DNA of 64,000 nt, taken from NCBI RefSeq assembly GCF_026213295.1, contig NC_079427.1:2108719-2172718 (forward strand). The letters are read 5' to 3'. Under the pieces are notes generated by a model. That model was given only the letters and a program-made list of their open reading frames with translations, had not been told where the DNA came from and did no database searches. Each line of letters starts with the position of its first letter. The first letter of the stretch is position 1. Positions 53,846 to 64,000 of this stretch are shown in pieces. A program made the translations under genes and the position numbers. Origin of the DNA: Gadus chalcogrammus (taxonomy: Eukaryota > Chordata > Actinopteri > Gadiformes > Gadidae).

Positions 53846-54003
53846 GTGCAGGGACGGCTTGCTGGCCACTCAGACAGGCCTGATTGCATACACACTCTGG
53901 CCTAGCTGCGGTTGCAAAAGTCTGCCCCCCGAGGGCTTGCACAGATCCACAATAGCCCGGGGAGATGCGGTGAGCAGCAGCGCTGACCTGGAAGGAACTG
54001 AGC

Positions 54004-54005
54004 GG

Positions 54006-54084
<79 letters not shown>

Positions 54085-54088
54085 CTCG
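54004..54088. repeat. (GGCTCT)n hexanucleotide repeat, about 14 copies
   Basis: Pure GGCTCT units. They lie directly before a CpG-rich block and a GTGAGT donor at 54221. Confidence 0.97.
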
Positions 54089-54220
54089 GTGCACCGGGGG
54101 CGGGCTCCAGCGCGGAGAGAGAGGACCTCGGAGCCGCGGCGACGACGCTGCGGATAAGTGCTTGTTTACAGTGGAGCGATTCACGTCCTCCGTTGGTATA
54201 TCCACGCAAATGTCTTCTTG
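54089..54220 (+). other. Possible first exon of an unidentified transcript
   Basis: A CpG-rich stretch (CGGAGCCGCGGCGACGACG) is followed by an ATG at 54210 in CGCAAATGTCTTCTTG and then a strong donor GTGAGT at 54221. The open part is too short to identify. It could equally be chance. Confidence 0.2.
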
Positions 54221-55143
54221 GTGAGTTGAGATGTCGTTCCCTGGCTGAGCGTCCGTTCTGCGTTCCTATCGGTCGGCCCCGGCTTCAGGTGTCCTTCCCT
54301 TTGTCCCGGAGGGGCGTAGCGTTGACCAGAAACACACGGGGCAACGGGAGGGGAGGGAGGCGGGGCCGGGCGGAGGATGGGCGGAGCTCCCACGTCTCCC
54401 GGCTGACGGGCGTGCCGACGAGTCGCGTGGAGACAGGAGGCCGCTGGCCCGTGGTCAGGGCGGACATGGTTAACGTCTCTGAAGCAGTGGGGCTGATTCG
54501 GCAGATTGCTCCGTGGGGAGCTCTTAGACCCCAACATGTGTCTTTAACCCTTTCGGGAGCTCCCCCTTCCACCCCCGTCTCCACCCCCTTCTCCAACCCC
54601 AACCCCGGTCAGCCTCTCTCCACAACACACTGCCTCAGGTGGGGAGGCTGTGGATGAGCAGGAAGCAATCTATTATTTACTGACACTGGGAGAGACACTC
54701 AGTTTCTCTCGCTCTTTCTGTCCATCTCTCTCCCTCTCTTACTGTCTCTCCCTCCAACACTCTCCCGCTCCTCCCCTCACTCTGTCGGTGCCTCCTCCCC
54801 CATTTTTTCCTACAGCTCTTTTGTTTTTTGTGTGCACCTGTTGTTTCAATCAGTGTTTCCTGCGCCAGGCCGCTCTTCAAGTCTTCTTCAGCGGGACTTT
54901 CGAAGGCGGCCGTTTGGGTCGGCACGGCTTCGAGTTCTCCGCTGCTAATCTAACGACGGGGGGAACGGGGGAGAGAAACACAAGGAGCCCCCCTAGGTCG
55001 GCCCCGTAGAGGGAAGACCAGGTACAGCTGGAGGGGGGTTTGAAACCCCCTCTGCCCTTGAGCAGGCCCGTCGTAACCGTACTCGGATACAATGGAGGGA
55101 AACGCAGGCTTGCAACACCTGCCAGTCTTAATGGAGAACATGT

Positions 55144-55210
55144 GGAGAGAGGGAGGGAGAGGGAGGGAGAGAGGGAGAGGGGGAGAGAGGGAGAGAGAGG
55201 GAGAGAGAGG

Positions 55211-55241
<31 letters not shown>

Positions 55242-55320
55242 AGGGAGGGAGGGAGGGAGAGAGGGAGGGGGGATAGATAGATAGAGAGGGAGGGAGGGAG
55301 GGTGAGAGAGGGAGGGGGGA
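55144..55320. repeat. GGGA/GA-rich purine tract
   Basis: Mixed GAGAGG and GGGA repeats with a short GATA run. A similar GGGA tract lies at 55445-55503. Confidence 0.95.
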
Positions 55321-55843
55321 GAGGGCTCTATTCCATGTGTGTTTACACCCGGTATCCCTTGTGGTCGGGGTCCTAGTGGGGGTGCGGTGGATCAGGGTCT
55401 AATTGTCCTCTCACCGCGGACCCAGTCCCAGAACGGCCCGGCCCAGGGGAGAGGGAGGGAGGGGGGGGGAGGGAGGGAGGGAGGGAGGGAGGGAGGGAGG
55501 GGGAGCACGCTCCCACATGAGCAGGGTGTCCGGTGGCGGGGGTGCGTGTGTTTCCCAGGAGGCGTTGATGCACACCTCGGCGCACAAAGGGCCCACGCAG
55601 CACACCGCCGCGGCTGCGACCTCTGACCCTGGACACACCGCTGGCACGAGCGCGTGTGTGTTTAGTGCACGTGTGTGTGCGACCGTTGCTGTACCAGGTT
55701 GTGTGAGTGTGTGTGTTTGTGATTGTTTGTGTCTCTGTGTTTTATAATCTTGTGTGTGTATAATTGTGTGTGTGTGCGTGCCTGTATTTACATGTTTGTG
55801 TGTGAGAAGGTGAATAATTGTGTGTGTGTCTGTGTGCATGTAT

Positions 55844-55967
<124 letters not shown>

Positions 55968-56159
55968 CTGTTCCAGGGCCCGGCCCGGTCTACCCGCTGA
56001 GTGGGGCGGCGTCTCCCCGTGTGTATGAGCTCACTGTTGGGTTTGAGGGGTCTCCCCCCCCCCCCCCCCCCAGGGCTCAGCTGAGTCATGTCTGTCACCT
56101 TCCCTCTGGCCACAAAGACGCCCATTATAGACCGACCTGGTCCAGCAGCCAGACGGACC

Positions 56160-56353
56160 CCCGACCCCCAGACCGCCCCCCCCCCCCCAGACCGACCCCC
56201 GGACTGGACCCCCTCCCCCCCAGACCGACTCCCCCCCTCCCCAGACCCCCGACCCCCAGACCGACCCCCCCCCTCCTCCCCTGCAGACGGACCCCCTGCT
56301 CTTCACAACCCACATGCCCAGCCCCCTCCACCCATCCTGCCTGCATCACCACC

Positions 56354-56396
<43 letters not shown>

Positions 56397-56435
56397 TCCC
56401 TCTCCCTCTCCCTCTCCCTCTCCCTCTCCCTCTGC
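56160..56435. repeat. CCCCCAGACCGAC minisatellite followed by (TC)n/(CCCTCT)n
   Basis: CCCCAGACCGACCCCC words recur at 56160-56290. TC repeats at 56354-56388 grade into CCCTCT units. Confidence 0.9.
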
Positions 56436-56604
56436 AGCCCAGGCCAGCAGATCAGACTAGGTTTGGCGCGGGGCCAGGCCCAGGCCCATCCCTGCTGGCT
56501 CCAGTAGAACCAGTCTCCATATCTATCCGCCCACCACCACGTCCACTAGCGCTCTGCGGCCTAAAACACTCCTCTGCCTTCCACACGAGCCCCCATCCTA
56601 CTAA

Positions 56605-57074
56605 CACTCACTCACTCACTCACTCACCCGCTCAGTCAGTCACTCGCTCACCCACCCACTCTCTCACCCACTCACTCCCTCACTCACTCCCCCCTCACTC
56701 ACTCACTCGCCCGCTCAGTCAGTCAGTCAGTCACTCACTCAGTCACTCACCCCCTCACTCCCTCACTCACCCCCCCCTCACTCACTCACTCGCCCGCTCA
56801 GTCAGTCACCTCGCTCACCCACCCACTCAGTCAGTCACTCGCTCTCTCACTCACTCAGTCACTCAGTCACTCACCCCCTCACTCCCTCACTCACCCCCCC
56901 CTCACTCACTCACTCGCCCGCTCAGTCAGTCACTCGCTCACCCACCCACTCAGTCAGTCACTCGCTCTCTCACTCACTCAGTCACTCAGTCACTCACCCC
57001 CTCACTCCCTCACTCACCCCCCCCTCACTCACTCACTCGCCCGCTCAGTCAGTCACTCGCTCACCCACCCACTC
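56605..57074. repeat. TCAC/TCAG-based satellite with a period of about 120 bp
   Basis: Blocks of (CACT)n, CGCCCGCTCAGTCAGTCAC and CCCCCTCACTCCCTCACTCA recur roughly every 120 bp, three to four times. Confidence 0.9.
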
Positions 57075-57320
57075 CAGGTAGCAGGGAACGTCTGACCCTG
57101 CTACCTGGGTGGGGGAGAGAGGTGGACTGAGGAGAGCCCTCTGGGGAGAGAGGGAGAGGTATCGCCCCCCCCCCTCAGAGCCCCCCCTAATGTACCTCAC
57201 TCCTCGCTGCGTGACGACGCTGTAAAGCCAGAGGATTTTTTTTCGGCCATCTCATTTGATCTCATTTGTCGCATCGGTACACAAATCTTCATTGAGTATG
57301 CGTCTCAGCGGTCCTCTCCT

Positions 57321-57386
<66 letters not shown>

Positions 57387-57704
57387 CTCTCCTGCGGGCT
57401 GACTGAGTCAAACGGCCCAATGTGTTAAAAGCATTAGGTAAGCACAATTCCAAAAGTGCTCCTTTGGCCAATATCATATGTCCTGCTTCATTACAGTCTG
57501 GTGTATACATTGAGCTGCATCCCCCCCCCCCCCCCTCCTCTTCCCGGGCTGCCTCAAGATGTTAGCTGAGAAATGGATGGCTTCTCTTATTATTGTAAAC
57601 ACTGGTGCAGCCTGCGCTTGGCAGTGGATCTTGTCCAAGCACAGGCTCCCAGCACGTCCCGGGCCTCAGCGTGTTTTTAGTGGGCTAGAGGGTGGGGGGT
57701 AATG

Positions 57705-57783
<79 letters not shown>

Positions 57784-58121
57784 AATGTGTGTGTGTGAAT
57801 GTGTGTGTGAGGGCAGCTATTTTTTATACAGTCTTGTAGGTATAACACACACATGCATGCGCGCGCACACACGCACACAATTGGGGGGGGGGGGGTCCTA
57901 GTTAATTTAGCTGATTTACGAGTGAGTACGTTTGGGGCTGCAGAGGGGGGTGAGGGGACGTTCGAGAAGAGGAGGAAAATGAAAGAAAACGCCACCTTTG
58001 ATATAAGTTTAACAAGCCATCTCTTGTCCACTTTGCTTTTACTGCCGCCATCTTTTTTTCACCTGCAGCTATTTTGGGCCCTGATATGTTAGGGCGGGGG
58101 GGCTGACCAGGAGCAGCTGAG

Positions 58122-58166
<45 letters not shown>

Positions 58167-58683
58167 CATATGTGTGTGTTTGTGTTCGTGTGTGTGCGAC
58201 TGTGCGTGTTCATGTGTGTGTGTGTGTGTGTGTGTGAGTTCAAATGCGTGTGTGTGTGTGTTCATATGTGTGTGTGTGTGTGTGTGTGTGTGTTTGAGTT
58301 CAAATGCGTGTGTGTGTGTGTGTTTGTGTTCCTGTGTGTGTGTGCAAGTGTTCTAATGGTCTTTTGTGTGTGTGTTCATATACAGTACGTGTTTGTTTGT
58401 ATTCGTATGTGTGTGTGTGCAAGTGTTCGTATGTGTGTGTGTTCGTATGTGTGTGTGCGAGTGTGTGTTTGTGCATGTGTGACAGGCCAGAGAGGTGTAA
58501 ACATGCGGTGCAGCGTGTGATCAAAGCGGCGGGCATGCTGCAGCCTCCGCCCAGGGGGGGGGGGGGGGGGGGTGGGGGCTCTCTGTTGGGGGGGGGTCAG
58601 TGAAACACAGGCAGGTGGGGCTCCTCCACCGTGGGCCCTGGGACCACCACAGCATACCTCACCTGCCCCTCTGTAGCCCAGCG

Positions 58684-58768
<85 letters not shown>

Positions 58769-58900
58769 GAAGACACACACACACATGAACACACACACAT
58801 GAACACAGACACACACACACACATACACATATGAACACACACACACACATATATGAACACACACACATATGAAGACACACACACACACATATGAAGACAC
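56611..58900 (+). repeat. Left copy of a direct duplication of about 2.3 kb
   Basis: Aligns colinearly with 59001-61288. From CCAGGTAGCAGGGAACGTC (57075) to ATATGAAGACAC (58900) the two copies are nearly identical, differing mainly in AC/GT and C/G run lengths. This copy stops exactly at the N gap. Confidence 0.92.
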
Positions 58901-59000
58901 NNNNNNNNNNNNNNNNNNNNNNNNNNNNNNNNNNNNNNNNNNNNNNNNNNNNNNNNNNNNNNNNNNNNNNNNNNNNNNNNNNNNNNNNNNNNNNNNNNNN
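58901..59000. other. Assembly gap of 100 N
   Basis: Exactly 100 N, the conventional length for a gap of unknown size. Confidence 1.
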
Positions 59001-59713
59001 CAGTCACTCCACTCCCCCCCCTCACTCACTCACTCCCACTCACTCACTCCCCCCTCATCACCACACGCCCGCCAGTCAGTCAGTCAGTCATCACTCACTC
59101 AGTCACTCACCCCCTCACACGTCCCTCACTCACCCCCCCCTCACTCACTCACTCGCCCGCTCATCAGTCACTCGCTCACCCACCCTCATGTCAGTCACTC
59201 CATCTCTCACTCACATTCAGTCACTCAGTCACTCATCCCCCTCACTTCCCTCACCTCACCGACCCCCCACTCACTCATTCTACTCGCCCCCCGCTCAGTC
59301 AGCACTCGCTACAACCCACCCACATCAGTCAGTCACTCGCTCTCTTCTCACTCACTCAGTCACCTCAGTCACTCACCCCCCTCACTCCCTCACATCACCA
59401 CCCCACCCTCACAGTCACGATCCACTCGCCCGCTCAGTCCGATCACTCGCTCACCCACCCACATCCAGGTAGCAGGGAACGTCCTGACCCTGCTACCTGG
59501 GTGGGGGAGAGAGTGGACTGAGTGAGAGCCCCTCTGGGAGAGAGGGAGAGGTATCCGCCCCCCCCCTCAGAGCCCCCCCTAATGTACCTCACTCCTCGCT
59601 GCGTGACGACGCTGTAAAGCCAGAGGATTTTTTTTTCGGCCATCTAATTTGATCTCATTTGTCGCATCGGTACACAAATCTTCATTGAGTATGCGTCTCA
59701 GCGGTCCTCTCCT

Positions 59714-59787
<74 letters not shown>

Positions 59788-60106
59788 CTCTCCTGCGGGC
59801 TGACTGAGTCAAACGGCCCAATGTGTTAAAAGCATTAGGTAAGCACAATTCCAAAAGTGCTCCTTTGGCCAATATCATATGTCCTGCTTCATTACAGTCT
59901 GGTGTATACATTGAGCTGCATCCCCCCCCCCCCCCCCTCCTCTTCCCGGGCTGCCTCAAGATGTTAGCTGAGAAATGGATGGCTTCTCTTATTATTGTAA
60001 ACACTGGTGCAGCCTGCGCTTGGCAGTGGATCTTGTCCAAGCACAGGCTCCCAGCACGTCCCGGGCCTCAGCGTGTTTTTAGTGGGCTAGAGGGTGGGGG
60101 GTAATG

Positions 60107-60158
<52 letters not shown>

Positions 60159-60519
60159 GCGTGTGTGTGTGTGTGTGAATGTGTGTGTGTGAATGTGTGT
60201 GTGAGGGCAGCTATTTTTTATACAGTCTTGTAGGTATAACACACACATGCATGCGCGCGCACACACGCACACAATTGGGGGGGGGGGGGGTCCTAGTTAA
60301 TTTAGCTGATTTACGAGTGAGTACGTTTGGGGCTGCAGAGGGGGTGAGGGGACGTTCGAGAAGAGGAGGAAAATGAAAGAAAACGCCACCTTTGATATAA
60401 GTTTAACAAGCCATCTCTTGTCCACTTTGCTTTTACTGCCGCCATCTTTTTTTTCACCTGCAGCTATTTTGGGCCCTGATATGTTAGGGCGGGGGGGCTG
60501 ACCAGGAGCAGCTGAGAAG

Positions 60520-60550
<31 letters not shown>

Positions 60551-61070
60551 TGTGTGCGTGTTCATATGTGTGTGTTTTGTGTTCGTGTGTGTGCGACTGT
60601 GCGTGTTCATGTGTGTGTGTGTGTGTGTGTGTGAGTTCAAATGCGTGTGTGTGTGTGTTCATGTGTGTGTGTGTGTGTGTGTGTGTTTGAGTTCAAATGC
60701 GTGTGTGTGTGTGTGTTTGTGTTCCTGTGTGTGTGTGCAAGTGTTCTAATGGTCTTTTGTGTGTGTGTTCATATACAGTACGTGTTTGTTTGTATTCGTA
60801 TGTGTGTGTGTGCAAGTGTTCGTATGTGTGTGTGTTCGTATGTGTGTGTGCGAGTGTGTGTTTGTGCGTGTGTGACAGGCCAGAGAGGTGTAAACATGCG
60901 GTGCAGCGTGTGATCAAAGCGGCGGGCATGCTGCAGCCTCCGCCCAGGGGGGGGGGGGGGGGGGGGCTCTCTGTTGGGGGGGGGTCAGTGAACACAGGCA
61001 GGTGGGGCTCCTCCACCGTGGGCCCTGGGACCACCACAGCATACCTCACCTGCCCCTCTGTAGCCCAGCG

Positions 61071-61156
<86 letters not shown>

Positions 61157-61288
61157 GAAGACACACACACACATGAACACACACACATGAACACAGACAC
61201 ACACACACACATACACATATGAACACACACACACACATATATGAACACACACACATATGAAGACACACACACACACATATGAAGACAC
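59001..61288 (+). repeat. Right copy of the direct duplication
   Basis: The first 460 bp match the TCAC satellite of the left copy but carry many single-base indels. From 59465 on the match is close, apart from run-length differences and rare substitutions (for example CATCTCATTT versus CATCTAATTT near 57250/59645). Confidence 0.92.
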
Positions 61289-61425
61289 ACACACACACAT
61301 ATGAACACACACACACGTATGAACACATTAACACACACAAATATGAACACAGACACACACATACACACACATATGAACACACACACATATGAACACACAC
61401 ACGCACACACATATGAACACACACA
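61074..61425. repeat. (AC)n with ATATGAACAC/ATATGAAGAC units
   Basis: A pure AC tract to about 61152, then AC blocks punctuated by ATATGAA words to 61425. The left copy has the same structure at 58686-58900. Confidence 0.95.
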
Positions 61426-61978
61426 CACCGCAGCTAACCTTAGCTCTCCCGCGGCGACACAGCGGCGCGTTGTGCGTGTTTACGGAGCAGAGATCACAGC
61501 CCACCCCCCCCCCCCCCCCCCGCCCCGCCTCCTGCAGGCCCCCGCAAAGGGAGGGTGTGGAGGGGTTGAGGGGGTGTTAAGGGGGGGGGGGGGGACAGGT
61601 GTTGCTGATGGTTCACTAGAGGAGGGGAGTGTGTGTGTGTGTTTGGGGGCGGCCTGGTGTAAACGCTTATAACGCGCTTCTGGAGAAATGAGAGCTCTAG
61701 TCCAGAGCATGCGTGGTACAGGTCAGATGCTCTGGGTCTGAGAGTCTGCGTGGCTTTGTGTTGCTCAGCCGCGGACTCACACCGACAACATCAGGCATCA
61801 CTGTCCTGGAGAAGACAGGAAGCCAGTGTGAGACAAAGACAGGGGACAGCGGGGCTAGGGTGAGAGTGAGCGGTAAAGAGTGAGGTGAAGAGAACGCAGG
61901 TTACGGTTGCAGATGTAGTGATTCACGTTGGAAAACCACTGGTTTATAGGCTGTACATCTCTCTCTCTCTCTCTCTCT

Positions 61979-62014
<36 letters not shown>

Positions 62015-62446
62015 TGTGCGTGTGCGAGACACTGTGGACACTATGAAATGTTTCCCTTTATTGCCGTTGTCCTTTTCCACGCCCGCTTTCTCGATCCTTA
62101 ACCATCTATCGGTCTCTTCCTCCCCGTCATCTCCGTCCCGTTTCTCATAAAAACAATACAGGGCTCCTGGCAATCAGTCTTTGGCTCCGGGTTCGGGTGG
62201 CTTATAAAGGGTTAGCCTAAGCCCCCCCTCATCCTCTGTTTGCCGTGTGTCTCCCCCAGCCCAGACACGCCCTTCTCCAGCCTGGAGTTAGAGATGAGGA
62301 TAGCAGAGCTCATGTTTATGAGCCGGGGTGCTGCCCCTGGCAGCAGGGCCCCGGGCTGTCAGTGTCTTGCAGTTCATCACAACTCACAGACTGACTGACT
62401 GGGCCTCTGTCCCTGCAGCACAGTTTACTTTACACGCACACAAACA
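61426..62446. other. Mostly unique sequence with a (TC)n tract
   Basis: A C run at 61505-61520, a G run near 61580 and (TC)n at 61958-62010. No exon recognised. Confidence 0.5.
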
Positions 62447-62842
62447 CACACACACCTCTGCACGCACACACACACACACGCACACACCTCTGCACGCACA
62501 CACACACACACACACGCACACACCTCTGCACGCACACACACACACACGCACACACCTCTGCACGCACACACACGCACACACGCACACACCTCTGCACGCA
62601 CACACACACACACACACACCTCTGCACGCACACACACACACACACACACACACGCGCACACACCTCTGCACGCACACACACACACACACGCACACACGCA
62701 CACACCTCTGCACGCACACACACACACACACACCTCTGCACGCACACACACACACACGCACACACCTCTGCACGCACACACACACACACGCACACACGCA
62801 CACACCTCTGCACGCACACACACACACACGCACACACCTCTG

Positions 62843-62880
<38 letters not shown>

Positions 62881-62910
62881 CCTCTGCACGCACACACACA
62901 CACACACACA
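62447..62910. repeat. AC-based minisatellite with CCTCTGCACG punctuation, 13 copies
   Basis: CCTCTGCACGCACACACACA recurs 13 times at spacings of about 26-43 bp. Spacing changes only through the number of AC/GC dinucleotides. Confidence 0.97.
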
Positions 62911-63054
62911 CACCTACAAACAAACGCACCCACACCGATGCATGAGCGCAGGCATGCAAACACACACCTACGCACACACTGACACACACAAACACACACT
63001 CACACACTGACACACACACACACACGCACACACGCACGCACGCACGCACGCGCG

Positions 63055-63086
<32 letters not shown>

Positions 63087-63204
63087 GAGGTTCAACCTCA
63101 TCCCAGCTCCCCTCTGCCCATCTCATAGTTATCTGTTTCCAACCCCCTGCGAAGGCAACTGTTGATGATTGGAGATGAATGTAGACATGAGTCCTGAGTC
63201 ATTA

Positions 63205-64000
63205 AACATATTCTCTGTCGTTCTCTCCCTCTCTTCCCCTCTGTCTCTCCCTCTTCATCTCCCACTCTCTCTCCTACTCTCTCCTGTCGGTCTCACCCTC
63301 TCCCTCTCTCCTGTGTGTCTCTCCCTCTCCTACTCTCTCCTGTCTGTCTCTCCCTCTCTCTGTCTCTCTCCTGTCTCTCCCTCTCTCTGTCTCTCTCCTG
63401 TCTGTCTCTCCCTCTCTCTGTCTCTCTCCTGTCTGTCTCTCCCTCTCCCTATCTCTGTCTCTCCCTCTCTCTGTCTCTCTCCTGTCTGTCTCTCCCTCTC
63501 CCTATCTCTGTCTCTCCCTCTCTCCTGTCCGTCTCTCCCTCTCTCTGTCTCTCTCCTGTCTCTCCCTCTCCCTATCTCTGTCTCTCCCTCTCTCCTGTCC
63601 GTCTCTCCCTGTCTCTGTCTGTCTCTCCCTCTCTCTGTCTGTCTCTCCCTCTCTCCTGTCTCTCCCTCTCTCCTGTCTGTCTCTCCCTCTCTCCTGTCTC
63701 TCCCTCTCTCCTGTCTGTCTCTCCCTCTCTCCTGTCTTTCCCTCTCTCTCTCCTGTCTCTCCCTCTCTCCTGTCTGTCTGTCTGTCTGTCTCTCCTGTCT
63801 CTCCCTCTCTCCCGTCTCCCTCTCTCCTGTCTCTCCCTCTCTCCTGTCTGTCTCCCTCTCTCCTGTCTTTCCCTCTCTCTCTCCTGTCTCTCCCTCTCTC
63901 CTGTCTGTCTGTCTGTCTGTCTGTCTCTCCTGTCTCTCCCTCTCTCCTGTCTGTCTCTCCCTCTCTCCTGTCTGTCTGTCTGTCTGTCTCTCCCTCTCTC
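63205..64000. repeat. Polypyrimidine satellite (TCTCTCCCTCTCTCCTGTCTG), running off the window
   Basis: CTCTCCCTCTCTCCTGTCTG words recur to the last base, with (TGTC)n stretches near 63770 and 63905. The strand is nearly free of A and has few G. Confidence 0.95.

Noticed and set aside
56611..61288. Biological tandem duplication of a gene segment
   Set aside because: The copies meet exactly at an N gap, and the right copy starts with an indel-rich edge. An assembly cause is more likely; it is kept as a finding on that basis.

Overview
This is vertebrate, almost certainly teleost, nuclear genomic DNA. It has intron-containing genes with GT-AG junctions, fish-type hAT and Harbinger-like MITEs, tRNA-derived SINE and LINE tails, and very many long (AC)n tracts. 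The microsatellite density recalls cod-like (gadiform) genomes, but that is an impression and no species can be assigned.

Four protein genes are supported at exon level: the 3' end of KPNA4 (+, 62-2270), TRIM59 (+, 6084-11076), SMC4 (-, 31040-12727) and the first third of IFT80 (+, 33379-41363). From established knowledge, this is the order and relative orientation of the human 3q25 block KPNA4-TRIM59-SMC4-IFT80: KPNA4 and TRIM59 in tandem, TRIM59 and SMC4 tail to tail, SMC4 and IFT80 head to head. The miR-15b/miR-16 cluster lies in intron 5 of SMC4 on the SMC4 strand, the intron I recall as its host in human.

Layout. 1-4.6 kb: KPNA4 final exons and a C-tract-rich 3' UTR. 4.8-11.9 kb: TRIM59 with a non-coding first exon and four coding exons; its introns hold several hAT-type MITEs. 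12.5-32.4 kb: SMC4, 23 coding exons (1308 aa predicted) plus a 5' UTR exon, the microRNA pair and many repeats. 32.4-33.4 kb: shared SMC4/IFT80 promoter region. 33.4-41.4 kb: seven IFT80 coding exons, including a well-supported AT-AC (U12-type) intron 1. 41.4-64 kb: no further convincing exon. This part is a repeat field of (AC)n/(GT)n, (TC)n, minisatellites and MITEs, with a 100-N gap flanked by a roughly 2.3 kb direct duplication that looks like unmerged contig ends.

Nothing resembling a new multi-gene system was found. The points most worth a second look are the non-canonical introns (AT-AC and GC-AG), a miR-15 copy with a changed eighth base, a hAT-like element whose terminal base appears to form part of an SMC4 splice donor, an in-frame Gly/Thr repeat expansion in TRIM59, and the assembly artefact around the gap. 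All coordinates were read by eye without alignment software; repeat edges are approximate except where a target-site duplication fixes them.
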